Assembly (NCBI RefSeq): GCF_000284375.1
Contig: NC_017249.1
Span: forward strand, 5,310,001-5,374,000
DNA from: Bradyrhizobium japonicum USDA 6
GTDB lineage: Bacteria > Pseudomonadota > Alphaproteobacteria > Rhizobiales > Xanthobacteraceae
Length of the DNA: 64,000 nt
Direction of reading: 5' to 3'
A program made the position numbers and the translations under genes. Of this stretch, positions 18,434 to 27,651 are shown piece after piece. Numbering within the stretch: the first letter of the stretch is position 1; each line of letters begins with the position of its first letter. The notes below the pieces were generated by a model, which saw only the letters and a list, made by a program, of their open reading frames with translations, ran no database searches and was not told the DNA's origin.

Positions 18434-19906
18434 TCAGCTGATCTGCAACCAGGGCAGCACGATCAGCAGCAGTCCCGCGAAATAGAGCAGCCCGAACAGC
18501 AGCCCAAAGCCCCAGAACTGGCCCTTCCCGATATAGCCGCTGCCGAAATACATCGGCGCGGGTCCCGTCGCGTAAGGCGAGATCACGCCCATCAGGCCGA
18601 GCGAATACATGCAGAGCATGGCGAGCGTCGTGACCGGCAGGCCGGGGATGCCCGATCCGACCGCGAGCACCACCGGCAGCACGGCCGCCGCATGCGAGGT
18701 GATGCTCGAGAAGAAGTAGTGGATCCAGAAGAACAGCGCGACCAGCAGGATCATCGCGGTCGACGGCGACAGCCCGGCGAGCGGTTTGGCGTATTCGGTC
18801 GCGAACCATTTGATGAAACCGATTTCGTTGAGGCCCGAGGCCAGCGTCAGCAGCGAGGTGAAATAGAAGAACACCTCCCAGGCGCTCTTCTCGCTGACGA
18901 TGTCGGCGAACTCGATCACGCCCGTCACCAGCATCAGCGAGATCACGATGAACACGACGGTGGTGGCGTTGACGAAGTTCGAGCCGAGCAGCGGCACGTG
19001 GATGTCCGGGCTCGAGCCTGCGATCCACAGGAACATCGCAAGCACGATCAGCGCCAGCATGATCCACTCGTTGCGCGACATCGGGCCCATTGCGCTGAGC
19101 TCCTTCGCCGCCCATTCGGCGATTTCCGGGCTGCGCTTCACCTCGGGACGGCAGACCACATAGCTGAGCAGCGGCACGAGGATCATCAGGAGGATGCCGA
19201 GCGGCGCAAAGCCGACGAACCACTGCGCCCAGCTCACCTCGACGCCGGCGGTCTTCTTGGCGATCGCAAGCGCGGCCGCATTGGGTGCGAGCGCGGTGAA
19301 GAACAGCGAGCTGGTAATCGCGGTTGCCGCAAACGCCGTCCACATCACATAGGTGCCGATCTTGCCGGCGGTCGGCCCGGGCTCGGAGCCGTAGATGCGC
19401 GGGATGTTGCTGATGATGGGATAGACGATGCCGCCGCTGCGCGCGGTGTTGGATGGCGTCGCTGGGGCCAGCAGGAAGTCCGACATCGCGACCGCGTAGC
19501 CGAGACCGAGCGTGTTGCGGCCGAGCCTCTGCACCAGCACCAGCGCGATGCGGCGGCCGAGCTGGCTCTTGCGATAACCGATCGAGAATACGAACGCGCC
19601 GACGATCAACCACACCGTGCTCTCGGCAAATCCTGCCAGCATCCAGCGCAGCGATTTGCCGGGATCGGGATCGATATAGCCGGCGACGCCCGCGACCGTC
19701 AGCCCGATGAACCCGACCGCGCCGACCGGCATCGATTCAAGGATGAGTCCGGTGATGACGGCCGCGAACACGGCAAAATAGTGCCACTGATTGGCGTTGA
19801 GACCCGTCGGCACCGGCCACAGATAGATGGCCAGCCACACCGCGAGCGGCGCGATCAGCTTCCAGCTGAACCCTTTTGCCTGAGGCGTCTGCGAGCTAGC
19901 GGCCAT
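18434..19906 (-). CDS. DASS/CitT-type anion transporter
   Basis: The 490-residue polytopic protein belongs to the divalent anion:sodium symporter group. Typical features are the paired substrate/ion motifs around APATPSNTARSGG (near residue 155) and SSITSHAAAVLPV in the second repeat, plus about 12 membrane segments. Members move dicarboxylates such as succinate, malate, citrate or 2-oxoglutarate, or sulfate. I chose the ATG after GGGGAGGG; the longer open frame upstream is not supported. It sits alone between the enoyl-CoA hydratase and metN genes on the same strand. Confidence 0.88.
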   Translation of the reverse strand: MAASSQTPQAKGFSWKLIAPLAVWLAIYLWPVPTGLNANQWHYFAVFAAVITGLILESMPVGAVGFIGLTVAGVAGYIDPDPGKSLRWMLAGFAESTVWLIVGAFVFSIGYRKSQLGRRIALVLVQRLGRNTLGLGYAVAMSDFLLAPATPSNTARSGGIVYPIISNIPRIYGSEPGPTAGKIGTYVMWTAFAATAITSSLFFTALAPNAAALAIAKKTAGVEVSWAQWFVGFAPLGILLMILVPLLSYVVCRPEVKRSPEIAEWAAKELSAMGPMSRNEWIMLALIVLAMFLWIAGSSPDIHVPLLGSNFVNATTVVFIVISLMLVTGVIEFADIVSEKSAWEVFFYFTSLLTLASGLNEIGFIKWFATEYAKPLAGLSPSTAMILLVALFFWIHYFFSSITSHAAAVLPVVLAVGSGIPGLPVTTLAMLCMYSLGLMGVISPYATGPAPMYFGSGYIGKGQFWGFGLLFGLLYFAGLLLIVLPWLQIS

Positions 19907-20019
19907 GGGCCCTCCCCTCGATTGTCGTCGCATTGTACCGCCCGTTGGCCGAGCCGCTTTTGTCCTAGCGCGGCGTATACGGACTGGCCGCGGCGCGATC
20001 AATGGCCTGACTTCACGTT

Positions 20020-20826
20020 CTACTGCCCCTTGAAACGCGGCTTGCGGTGGGTCAGGAACGCCTCGACGCCCTCCTTGTGGTCTTCTGTGAGACTCGCCAG
20101 CGCGAACTGGTCGACGTCCATGTGGCTGGCGAGATCGTCCAGCGCATGTGCGAGCCGGTTGACGGTCAGCTTGGTCATGGCGACCGAGAGCGGCGGCTGC
20201 GCGGCGACCTTGCGGGCAAGCTCCATGGCAGCATCGAACGCATGGCCGGGATCGGCCACCTGCTCCACCAAACCCCACTCGTAGGCCTCATCGGCCGAGA
20301 TGCGCTGGTCGGCCAGGATCACCGCCTGCTTGGTGCGGGCCGGCCCGATCAGATGCAGCATGCGCGGGATGCTCTGCCAGCTCATGTTCATGCCGAGCCC
20401 GATCTCGGGCACGCGCAGATGCGCGTCGTGCCCCATCACGCGGAAGTCGAGCGCCACGGCCAGCGCGACGCCGCCGCCGACGCAAAAACCCTCGATGGCC
20501 GCGATCGTGATCTGCTCCATCTCATGCCAGGCATGGGTCAGACGCGGCCCGAGCTTGAGATGCCGCCGCAGCGCGCCGAGATCCATGTCCTTGCGCGAGC
20601 GGCCCTCGGCATCCTTGAGGTCGAAGCCGGCGCTGAAGGCGCTGGTGCTGCCCGTCAGAACCACGACGGACGTTGCGGCATCATCCTCGAAGCTGCGCGC
20701 GGCCGCGGTGAGCTGGCGCAACGCCTCCGGCGAGAGCGCGTTGATGCCGTCGCCGCGGTCGAACCGCACCACCGCAATCCGCCCCTCCGGTCCGAGCCCC
20801 TTCTCGATCGTCACGAAGTCCGTCAC
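20020..20826 (-). CDS. Enoyl-CoA hydratase/isomerase family protein
   Basis: The 268-residue crotonase-fold protein shows the CoA-binding/oxyanion motif [18 protein letters not shown] and an N-terminal strand pattern [14 protein letters not shown]. Crotonases hydrate or isomerise enoyl-CoA esters; the two catalytic glutamates of classic hydratase are not clearly both present, so the exact reaction is open. It is divergent from the nitrile hydratase operon with a 120-base promoter gap, and ends 113 bases before the DASS transporter start. Confidence 0.87.
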   Translation of the reverse strand: MTDFVTIEKGLGPEGRIAVVRFDRGDGINALSPEALRQLTAAARSFEDDAATSVVVLTGSTSAFSAGFDLKDAEGRSRKDMDLGALRRHLKLGPRLTHAWHEMEQITIAAIEGFCVGGGVALAVALDFRVMGHDAHLRVPEIGLGMNMSWQSIPRMLHLIGPARTKQAVILADQRISADEAYEWGLVEQVADPGHAFDAAMELARKVAAQPPLSVAMTKLTVNRLAHALDDLASHMDVDQFALASLTEDHKEGVEAFLTHRKPRFKGQ

Positions 20827-20946
20827 CGATGTCTCCCTATCCGCTCTGCTGCGAGGCTAGCCTACATCCGGCCTCACGAATATGGGACCCGGTTGCGCCC
20901 CAGCGCATACTCGACAGGCAGGGACCATTGCGCCTATCTTTGCGCC

Positions 20947-21570
20947 ATGAGCCACGATCACGACCATCATCACGACCATTCCGAGCTGTCGGAGACCGAG
21001 CTGCGCGTGCGCGCGCTCGAGACGATCTTGACAGAAAAAGGCTATGTCGAGCCGGCCGCGCTCGACGCCATCATCCAGGCCTATGAGACCAGGATCGGAC
21101 CGCACAATGGCGCGCGCGTCGTCGCCAAGGCCTGGACCGATCCTGCCTTCAAGAAGGCGCTGCTGGAGGATGGCTCGAAGGCCATCGGCACGCTCGGCCA
21201 TGTCAGCCGCGTCGGCGACCATCTCGTCGTGGTCGAGAATACGCCGGAGCGACACAACATGGTCGTGTGCACGCTGTGCTCCTGCTACCCTTGGGAAATG
21301 CTGGGGCTGCCGCCGGTCTGGTACAAGGCCGCGCCCTATCGCTCGCGCGCGGTGAAGGACCCGCGCGGCGTGCTCGCCGATTTCGACGTCACGCTGCCCA
21401 GGGACATGGAGATCCGTGTCTGGGATTCGACGGCCGAGACCCGCTTCCTGGTGCTGCCGATGCGCCCCGCGGGCACGGAGGGCTGGAGCGAGGAACAGCT
21501 CGCGGAGCTCGTCACGCGCGATTCCATGATCGGCACCGGCTTTCCCAAGACGCCTGGAGCGCCCTCGTGA
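20947..21570 (+). CDS. nthA: Nitrile hydratase alpha subunit, cobalt type
   Basis: The 207-residue subunit carries the metal-binding motif VCTLCSC (C108, C111, C113), where Thr in the second position marks the cobalt-type enzyme; the iron type has Ser there. The two inner cysteines are post-translationally oxidised in the family. The enzyme hydrates nitriles to amides in the cytoplasm. A histidine/aspartate-rich N-terminus ([12 protein letters not shown]) could bind metal. The ATG and the GTGA overlap with the beta subunit gene support the boundaries. The operon order is alpha, beta, accessory protein. Confidence 0.95.
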   Translation: MSHDHDHHHDHSELSETELRVRALETILTEKGYVEPAALDAIIQAYETRIGPHNGARVVAKAWTDPAFKKALLEDGSKAIGTLGHVSRVGDHLVVVENTPERHNMVVCTLCSCYPWEMLGLPPVWYKAAPYRSRAVKDPRGVLADFDVTLPRDMEIRVWDSTAETRFLVLPMRPAGTEGWSEEQLAELVTRDSMIGTGFPKTPGAPS

Positions 21571-22229
21571 ACGGCGTGCACGACATGGGCGGCATGGACG
21601 GGTTCGGCAAGGTCGAGGCCGAGCCGAACGAGCCGATGTTTCACGAGGAGTGGGAATCGCGTGTTCTCGCCATGGTGCGCGCGATGGGCGCCGCCGGTGC
21701 CTTCAACATCGACACCTCGCGCTTCTATCGCGAGACGCTGCCGCCGCACGTCTATCTGTCGAGCTCCTACTACAAGAAATGGTTTCTCGGGCTCGAGGAG
21801 ATGCTGATCGAGAAGGGCTATCTCACGCGGGAGGAGGTCGCCGCCGGCCACGCGATGCAGCCTGCAAGGGCGCTCAAGCACGGCAAGTTCGACCTCGCCA
21901 ACGTCGAGCGCGTCATGGTGCGCGGCAAGTTCGCCCGCCCTGCTCCGTCGCCGGCAAAGTTCAACATCGGCGACCGCGTCCGCGCCCGGAACATTCATCC
22001 GACCACGCATACGCGGCTGCCGCGCTATGTGCGCGGCCATGTCGGTGTCGTCGAGCTGAACCACGGCTGCCACGTATTTCCGGATTCGGCGGCGATGGAG
22101 CTCGGCGAAAATCCGCAATGGCTTTACACGGTCGTCTTCGAGGGCCGCGATCTCTGGGGCGCAGATGGTGATCCGACCTTGAAGGTGTCGATCGACGCCT
22201 TTGAACCCTATCTGGACCCGGTGCGATGA
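21567..22229 (+). CDS. nthB: Nitrile hydratase beta subunit
   Basis: The 220-residue beta subunit starts with the family signature [14 protein letters not shown] (initiator GTG) and ends with the SH3-like barrel ([27 protein letters not shown] and LWGADGDPT). It forms the alpha-beta heterodimer around the cobalt site; conserved arginines of beta contact the modified cysteines. Start and stop overlap the neighbours by four bases on each side (GTGA and ATGA), so the three genes are translationally coupled. Confidence 0.95.
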   Translation: MNGVHDMGGMDGFGKVEAEPNEPMFHEEWESRVLAMVRAMGAAGAFNIDTSRFYRETLPPHVYLSSSYYKKWFLGLEEMLIEKGYLTREEVAAGHAMQPARALKHGKFDLANVERVMVRGKFARPAPSPAKFNIGDRVRARNIHPTTHTRLPRYVRGHVGVVELNHGCHVFPDSAAMELGENPQWLYTVVFEGRDLWGADGDPTLKVSIDAFEPYLDPVR

Positions 22230-22603
22230 GCAGCACGGCTGCGGCCGCCGCGACGGCGGCCATTCCGAGCATCCCGCGCGATGACGACGGCCCGGTGTTC
22301 CGCGCACCCTGGGAAGCGCATGCGTTTGCGATGGCGCTGACGCTGCACGAGCGCGGCGTGTTCACCTGGCCGGAATGGGCCGCAGCCTTGGCCTCCGAGA
22401 TCAAGCGCGCGCAAGCTGCCGGCGACCCTGACACGGGCGAGACCTATTACCTGCACTGGCTCGCCACGCTGGAAGGTTTGGTCGCAAGCAAGGGTGTCGC
22501 ATCGACGGAGACGCTGCACCGCTACCGCGACGCCTGGGACCACGCCGCCGACCGTACGCCGCACGGCAAGCCGATCGAGCTAAAGCCGGAGGATTTTGGC
22601 TAG
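22226..22603 (+). CDS. Nitrile hydratase accessory protein
   Basis: The 125-residue protein is homologous to the N-terminal part of the beta subunit (FRAPWEAHAFAMALTLHERGVFTWPEWAAAL), the pattern of cobalt-type nitrile hydratase activators such as P14K/NhlE, which exchange subunits to insert cobalt. Its ATG overlaps the nthB stop. No amidase gene follows to convert the amide product; downstream are a repeat element and the convergent queC. Confidence 0.9.
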   Translation: MSSTAAAAATAAIPSIPRDDDGPVFRAPWEAHAFAMALTLHERGVFTWPEWAAALASEIKRAQAAGDPDTGETYYLHWLATLEGLVASKGVASTETLHRYRDAWDHAADRTPHGKPIELKPEDFG

Positions 22604-22639
22604 CGCGGTAAGAGGCAAGCTCTTGCCTCAGCCAACGCT

Positions 22640-22741
22640 GTCATTCCCCGCGAAAGCGGGGAATCCAGTACGCCGCGGCCTCTCCATATCCCACAGATGT
22701 CTCTGGAATACTGGATCGCCCGCCTTCGCGGGCGATGACAG
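22640..22741. repeat. Palindromic repeat element (nitrile hydratase/queC junction)
   Basis: The element begins GTCATTCCCCGCGAAAGCGG and ends in TCGCGGGCGATGACAG. It has terminal GTCATT/ATGAC ends, two strong hairpins (CCCCGC-GAAA-GCGGGG and CGCCCGC-CTT-CGCGGGCG) and inner copies of TACTGGAT-like sequence in opposite sense. Such non-coding repeats are scattered between convergent genes in Bradyrhizobium. It can act as transcription terminator for both flanking genes. Confidence 0.75.
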
Positions 22742-22773
22742 CGGTAATGACGGTAACAGCGGAGCGAGAGGTC

Positions 22774-23487
22774 CTACCTGCCCGCCGCAAACTCCCGCCA
22801 CCCCTTCGCTCGCAAGCTGCACGCCGGGCACTCGCCGCATCCGTATCCCCAATCATGCTGCGCGCCGCGTTCGCCGAGATAGCAGGTGTGCGACTGCTCG
22901 CGGATGAGGTCGACCAGCCCCGCGCCGCCGAGGTCGTGGGCGAGCTGCCACGTCGCCGCCTTGTCGATCCACATCAGCGGCGTGTGCAGCTCGAATTGCC
23001 TGGCCATGCCGAGCGAGAGCGCGGCCTGCATGGCGCGGATGGTGTCGTCGCGGCAATCGGGGTAGCCGGAATAATCGGTCTCGCACATGCCGCCGACGAT
23101 GTGGGTGATGCCGCGCCGGTAGGCGAGCGCTGCGGCAAACGTCAGGAACACCAGATTGCGGCCGGGCACGAACGTGTTCGGCAGGCCGTCGGCGCCCATC
23201 GCGATCGCGACGTCGCGCGTCAGCGCCGTCTCGGACACGGCTGCCAGCGTCGGGATCGACAGCGTGTGGCTCTCGCCGAGCCTTGCGGCCCAGTCCGTGC
23301 GCAGGCCCTTGATGCCGTCGAACAGCCGGTCGCGGCAGGCAAGCTCGATGGCATGGCGCTGGCCGTAGTCGAACCCCAGCGTCTCCACGCGCGCAAAGCG
23401 GCTCAGCGCCCAGGCGAGGCAGGTGGTGGAGTCCTGGCCGCCGGAAAACAGCACCAGCGCGGTTTGTGATGAAAATGCGTCACTCAT
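22774..23487 (-). CDS. queC: 7-cyano-7-deazaguanine synthase QueC
   Basis: The 237-residue enzyme makes preQ0 from 7-carboxy-7-deazaguanine, ammonia and ATP, a step in queuosine tRNA modification. The ATP-pyrophosphatase P-loop is [13 protein letters not shown] at the N-terminus, and the zinc cysteines are in CYLGER...GCGECPAC near the C-terminus. The start ATG is 126 bases from the divergent mazG start. A longer open frame on this strand continues past the start but is not coding. Confidence 0.95.
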   Translation of the reverse strand: MSDAFSSQTALVLFSGGQDSTTCLAWALSRFARVETLGFDYGQRHAIELACRDRLFDGIKGLRTDWAARLGESHTLSIPTLAAVSETALTRDVAIAMGADGLPNTFVPGRNLVFLTFAAALAYRRGITHIVGGMCETDYSGYPDCRDDTIRAMQAALSLGMARQFELHTPLMWIDKAATWQLAHDLGGAGLVDLIREQSHTCYLGERGAQHDWGYGCGECPACSLRAKGWREFAAGR

Positions 23488-23613
23488 GGCCCGCGCTTTA
23501 GCACCTCGCCAATCTGCCGCCAATCGGTGGAAATCGGCCTGTTCCGCCGCGCCGCGCTGGGAACGGCGGGCCGCTTTTGGCATAAGGCTTTGGAGCCAGG
23601 AGACTGCCCCGCA

Positions 23614-24468
23614 ATGACCCCTTCCCGCGACATTTCCCGCCTGATCGAGATCATGGCGGCGCTGCGCACGCCAGTGACCGGCTGCCCCTGGGACCTCGAG
23701 CAGAATTTTGCGACGATCGCGCCCTACACGATCGAGGAAGCCTATGAGGTGGTCGAGGCCATCAGCCGCGGCGATCTCGACGATCTCAGAGAGGAGCTCG
23801 GCGACCTCCTGCTCCAGGTCGTGTTTCACGCCCAGATGGCTTCGGAGCAGAATGCCTTTGCCTTCGGCGACGTCGTGGAGGCCATCACCCGCAAGATGAT
23901 CCGGCGCCATCCCCATGTCTTCGCCGACAAGGACGGCAATCTCGCCTCCTCCCACGTCAAGGAAGTCTGGGACCGCATCAAGGCCGAGGAGAAAGCCGAA
24001 CGTGCGGCGCGCCGGCCGCCGGAGGAAACGCCGACGCACAAGTCGTTGCTCTCGGGCGTCAAGGCCGGCCAGCCCGCGCTGACGCGCGCGATGGAGCTCC
24101 AGCGCAAGGCCTCGACCGTCGGCTTCGACTGGAACGACCCGCGCGCGGTGCTGGCGAAGATCCGCGAGGAAGCCGACGAGATCGAGGCCGCGCTCGACCG
24201 CAACGACAGCGAGGGGCTGGCGGAAGAGACCGGCGATCTGATGTTCGCACTCGTCAATCTCGCTCGCCACGTCGATGCCGATCCGGAAGCTGCGCTACGC
24301 GCGACAAATGCAAAGTTCGAGCGGCGCTTCGCCTTCATCGAGCGCGCGCTCGAGGCGCAGGGCCGGACGCTCGAGCAGGCGTCGCTGGCGGAGATGGACG
24401 CGCTGTGGAACGCGGCGAAGAGTGAGGCGAAACCGGTATCGGAGCCTCGCCGAGAGGCCCGCCGCTAG
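23614..24468 (+). CDS. mazG: Nucleoside triphosphate pyrophosphohydrolase MazG
   Basis: The 284-residue protein has two MazG domains. The first has the strong signature [11 protein letters not shown] and [10 protein letters not shown] with the EExxE metal site near [13 protein letters not shown]; the second, with [10 protein letters not shown] and [16 protein letters not shown], is typical of full-length MazG. It hydrolyses abnormal NTPs and lowers (p)ppGpp in stress. An ATG with AGGAG about a dozen bases upstream was chosen over a long upstream extension. Codon usage and length match the family. Confidence 0.95.
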   Translation: MTPSRDISRLIEIMAALRTPVTGCPWDLEQNFATIAPYTIEEAYEVVEAISRGDLDDLREELGDLLLQVVFHAQMASEQNAFAFGDVVEAITRKMIRRHPHVFADKDGNLASSHVKEVWDRIKAEEKAERAARRPPEETPTHKSLLSGVKAGQPALTRAMELQRKASTVGFDWNDPRAVLAKIREEADEIEAALDRNDSEGLAEETGDLMFALVNLARHVDADPEAALRATNAKFERRFAFIERALEAQGRTLEQASLAEMDALWNAAKSEAKPVSEPRREARR

Positions 24469-24661
24469 CGTTGCGGCCTGCTCCATCGCGTACTCGCAAG
24501 GATCGGAAGCGGTCGCGAAGGAGATATAGGTCAGCATCTTTTCCCGAGTGCAGCGAGGTGGTCATGGCGGATCGCAGTGAAGCCATGAAACCGTCACGAC
24601 AAGCAGTCTAAAGTTGAGCAACGGAGCCCGCGCAGCCGAAATCCCACCTCAGGTGAGTGCG

Positions 24662-25684
24662 ATGCCACTGAAGCACTATTCGGTCCTCAAGGGACGCCCG
24701 ATCGCGATGCGTTTCGGCACCGGCCAGTCGCCGCACTATCAAGTCCATGTCGTGGCCGACAACGCGGATTTCCGCATCGCCGTCAATGTGCAGTCAGGCG
24801 ACGGAAGCGAAGTCGAGTTCCTGGTGCGATCGCATTTTGTCCATCCGATCACCGATCATCTCGCGGCGCTGCCGGAGGGCCTGCACCCGCAGCCGCCGAA
24901 GCCGGCCAGCATCGCGCTGGACTTCATTCGCGGCAATCTGATGCAGCCTCAGGAGATGATCCCGCTGCCGCTGTCCGTGCCTGGACCCGACAATGACCTC
25001 AACGAGAAGCTCGACCAGTTCGTCCAGCGCGCGCTCTCAAACGAAAGCGCGATGATCTACGCGTTCGGTGAGACATGGGGGCCGGAGACCAAGGCGGACA
25101 ATTATTTCGGCTTCCGGCCGGGGCGCGGCATTCACGACATCCATATGAATCAGGGAAATCCGATCGGAAGGTTCTCGGGCGACAACGGGCCATGGCAAGA
25201 CGGCGGGCTGGTGTTCGAATTCCCGGATCAGAAGCTATGGACGGCGGTCTTCCTCAAATTCCAGACGCAGGCCTGGCACACCGACGACAAGACCGGTGAC
25301 CCCATCGATCTCGGCGCGCCGACACAGCCGCCAGATCCGACCGCTCCTCCGACCGGGCAAATGCCGGACGGACTCGTGCGCATCATTGCGGCACTCGTCA
25401 ACGCCTTGAAGACGCCCGAGCGGGAAGTCGTCACGCTGCTCAATACGGCCGATCGCGACATCGATCTCACCGGCTGGATGCTGGCCGACAAGCAGAAGAA
25501 CAAGATGGTCCTGTCAGGGAAGATCGCGGCCGGGGGCACGCTCGCCGTCGTCGTGCAGAAGCCGATGGAATTGTCGAACCAGGGCGGTATCATTTCGCTG
25601 CTGGACGAGCGTGGCATCAAGGTCCACGGCGTCGCCTATACCAAGGCGCAAGCGAAAAATCCGGGCCTGACCATTCCTTTCTAG
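24662..25684 (+). CDS. DUF2278 protein with C-terminal lamin-tail domain
   Basis: The 340-residue protein has an N-terminal DUF2278 (YukJ-like) domain of about 215 residues (NYFGFRPGRGIHDIHMNQGN and WQDGGLVFEFPD) and a C-terminal beta-rich domain resembling lamin-tail domains (EVVTLLNTADRDIDLTGWML). There is no signal peptide. The function of DUF2278 proteins is unknown; lamin-tail domains often accompany nucleases or surface proteins. The ATG is preceded by AGGTG; a TTG start 16 codons earlier is possible. It converges on hflX. Confidence 0.8.
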   Translation: MPLKHYSVLKGRPIAMRFGTGQSPHYQVHVVADNADFRIAVNVQSGDGSEVEFLVRSHFVHPITDHLAALPEGLHPQPPKPASIALDFIRGNLMQPQEMIPLPLSVPGPDNDLNEKLDQFVQRALSNESAMIYAFGETWGPETKADNYFGFRPGRGIHDIHMNQGNPIGRFSGDNGPWQDGGLVFEFPDQKLWTAVFLKFQTQAWHTDDKTGDPIDLGAPTQPPDPTAPPTGQMPDGLVRIIAALVNALKTPEREVVTLLNTADRDIDLTGWMLADKQKNKMVLSGKIAAGGTLAVVVQKPMELSNQGGIISLLDERGIKVHGVAYTKAQAKNPGLTIPF

Positions 25685-25742
25685 CGTTACGCGTCTCAAC
25701 CCGGAAACGCGGATATGGTCGATATCGCACGCAGGCCGGTCG

Positions 25743-25757
25743 GGGCGCACCGCGCCC
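25743..25757. terminator. Stem-loop between convergent DUF2278 gene and hflX
   Basis: GGGCGC-ACC-GCGCCC forms a 6-bp GC stem with a three-base loop in the 79-base gap between two convergent genes, just before the hflX stop. There is no T-tract, so a factor-independent role is uncertain. Confidence 0.35.
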
Positions 25758-25763
25758 TTCGGA

Positions 25764-27143
25764 TCACGCCACGCGCGGCACGGCATCGAACCGGTTCACC
25801 ACGATATCCCGCTTGGTCTCGTCGACCCGTACGGTCATGTCGAAGCGGCCGTCGTGCAGCTCTTTCGCCAGCACCTCCGCATTTCGATGCAGCCAGCTGA
25901 TGCCGGCGCCGTCGGCGGCGTCGATGGAGAGATCGAGCGTGGTGCGCTTTGCGGCGAGCCGTTCCTCGATCGCGGCGAGCAGTGCGTCGATCCCCTCGCC
26001 TGACACGGCCGAGACCAGCATCGCCGGGTGATCCTCCGGCCGGCGCGCGGCGATATTCAGAAGCTCTTCGCGCTGTTCGGCATCGTAACGGTCGATCTTG
26101 TTCCAGACCTCGATGATGCGGCCGGAATCGTCAGGGTTGATGCCGAGCTGGCGCAGCACCGCGTCGACGTCGCTCTGCTGGGCCTCGGCATCCTCGTGCG
26201 AGATGTCGCGCACATGCAGGATGACGTTGGCTTCTAGCACCTCTTCCAGCGTGGCGCGGAAGGCCGCGACGAGCTGGGTCGGCAGGTTGGAGATGAAGCC
26301 GACGGTGTCGGACAGCATCGCCTTGCCGCCATGCGGCAAGGTGAGCGCGCGCAGGGTCGGATCGAGTGTGGCGAACAGCATGTCGGCGGCCTGAACGTCG
26401 GCGCGCGTCAGGCGGTTGAACAGCGTCGACTTGCCGGCATTGGTGTAGCCGACCAGCGCGACGACGCGATACGGCACGCGCTGGCGCCCGGCGCGATGCA
26501 GCCGCCGCGTTGCCTGCACCTTCTTCAGCTCGCCCTCGAGTTTCGAGATGCGCTCCTGGATCAGGCGGCGGTCGGCCTCGATCTGCGTCTCGCCGGGACC
26601 GCCCATGAAGCCGAAACCGCCGCGCTGGCGTTCCAGATGGGTCCAGGAGCGAACGAGGCGCGAGCGCTGGTAGTTGAGATGCGCAAGCTCGACCTGGAGC
26701 GAGCCTTCCCTGGTCTTGGCGCGGCGGCCGAAGATTTCCAGGATGAGGCCGGTGCGGTCGAGCACCTTGGCGTGCAATTCCTTCTCGAGATTGCGCTGCT
26801 GGATCGGCGCCAGCGCGCAATCCATGACTACGAGCTCGACGTCGAGGCTCTTGGCCAGCGCGGCGATCTCCTCGACCTTGCCCTTGCCGATATAGGTCGC
26901 GGGGCGGATCTGGCTGATCGGCGCGATGATGGCGTCAGCAATGACGAGGTCGATCGCCCGCGCGAGGCCGGCGGCCTCATCGAGCCGGGCCTCCGCGTCA
27001 CGCTGAACATGGCTTTCCGATTGCGTGTCGGCACCGCCCGCGCGCACACGCAAGTAGGGGCCGATGACAAGCACCCGCCCCGTCTGCTTCGCCCCTGCCG
27101 ACCGCGGACGGTCGGCCTCCCCGTCGAAATTCCGGGGTTCCAA
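25764..27143 (-). CDS. hflX: Ribosome-associated GTPase HflX
   Basis: The 459-residue GTPase has the glycine-rich N-terminal HflX domain (about residues 25-200) and a G domain with G1 GYTNAGKSTLFN, G3 DTVGF and G4 NKID. HflX splits stalled or stressed ribosomes. It starts with TTG 12 bases after the hfq stop, so hfq and hflX are one transcript, as in most alphaproteobacteria. A C-terminal ferredoxin-like region with strands (GRFDMTVRVDETKRDIVVNRF) follows the G domain. Confidence 0.95.
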   Translation of the reverse strand: MEPRNFDGEADRPRSAGAKQTGRVLVIGPYLRVRAGGADTQSESHVQRDAEARLDEAAGLARAIDLVIADAIIAPISQIRPATYIGKGKVEEIAALAKSLDVELVVMDCALAPIQQRNLEKELHAKVLDRTGLILEIFGRRAKTREGSLQVELAHLNYQRSRLVRSWTHLERQRGGFGFMGGPGETQIEADRRLIQERISKLEGELKKVQATRRLHRAGRQRVPYRVVALVGYTNAGKSTLFNRLTRADVQAADMLFATLDPTLRALTLPHGGKAMLSDTVGFISNLPTQLVAAFRATLEEVLEANVILHVRDISHEDAEAQQSDVDAVLRQLGINPDDSGRIIEVWNKIDRYDAEQREELLNIAARRPEDHPAMLVSAVSGEGIDALLAAIEERLAAKRTTLDLSIDAADGAGISWLHRNAEVLAKELHDGRFDMTVRVDETKRDIVVNRFDAVPRVA

Positions 27144-27154
27144 TCAGATCACTC

Positions 27155-27403
27155 TCAAGCCGGCTGATCCTCGCCGCCTTCGAACAACTGGATCGGAGCG
27201 CCCGGCATGATGGTCGAGATCGCATGCTTGTAGACAAGCTGCGAGTGACCGTCGCGCCGAAGCAGCAAACAGAAATTGTCGAACCAGGTCACGATGCCCT
27301 GGAGCTTCACTCCGTTGACCAGAAAGATCGTCAGTGGCGTCTTGGTTTTGCGAACGTGATTGAGGAAGGTGTCCTGTAGGTTTTGTGCGCGGTCTGCCGC
27401 CAT
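27155..27403 (-). CDS. hfq: RNA chaperone Hfq
   Basis: The 82-residue Sm-like protein shows Sm1 ([22 protein letters not shown]) and Sm2 ([11 protein letters not shown]) motifs; the YKHA element binds uridine-rich RNA on the proximal face. Hfq pairs small RNAs with mRNAs and in rhizobia affects nitrogen control. The ATG lies behind an A-rich leader with only a weak ribosome site. It sits between ntrX and hflX. Confidence 0.97.
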   Translation of the reverse strand: MAADRAQNLQDTFLNHVRKTKTPLTIFLVNGVKLQGIVTWFDNFCLLLRRDGHSQLVYKHAISTIMPGAPIQLFEGGEDQPA

Positions 27404-27551
27404 TGTTTTTTTCTCGCTTTGAGTTTCTTTTTATTGCGCCGGTTGTGGCCCTCTTTATGAAATTCGGGGCCTCTTCCGGTTGCTATTCCTCATGAGATCC
27501 CCCTCGGAGGAACAGCGGTTCAATTAGAGGACAGGACGGGTTATTAGGCAA

Positions 27552-27566
27552 GCCGCTTCACGCGGC
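27552..27566 (-). terminator. Stem-loop between ntrX and hfq
   Basis: GCCGC-TTCAC-GCGGC lies in the 250-base gap between the ntrX stop and the hfq start. A second palindrome (CCGCGACGTCGCGG, 27636-27649) overlaps the end of ntrX. Either could attenuate read-through from ntrX into hfq; neither has a T-tract. I see no other element or gene in this gap. Confidence 0.3.
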
Positions 27567-27651
27567 AGGCCACGCCCAATTGCCCCGAAAAACTACGGAA
27601 ATCGATGATTTTCCTCGCTAATCCCTGAGGTGCGGCCGCGACGTCGCGGTG

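Noticed and set aside
18335..20284. A 649-codon open frame on the plus strand
   Set aside because: Antisense to the DASS transporter and part of the enoyl-CoA hydratase gene; no domain visible.
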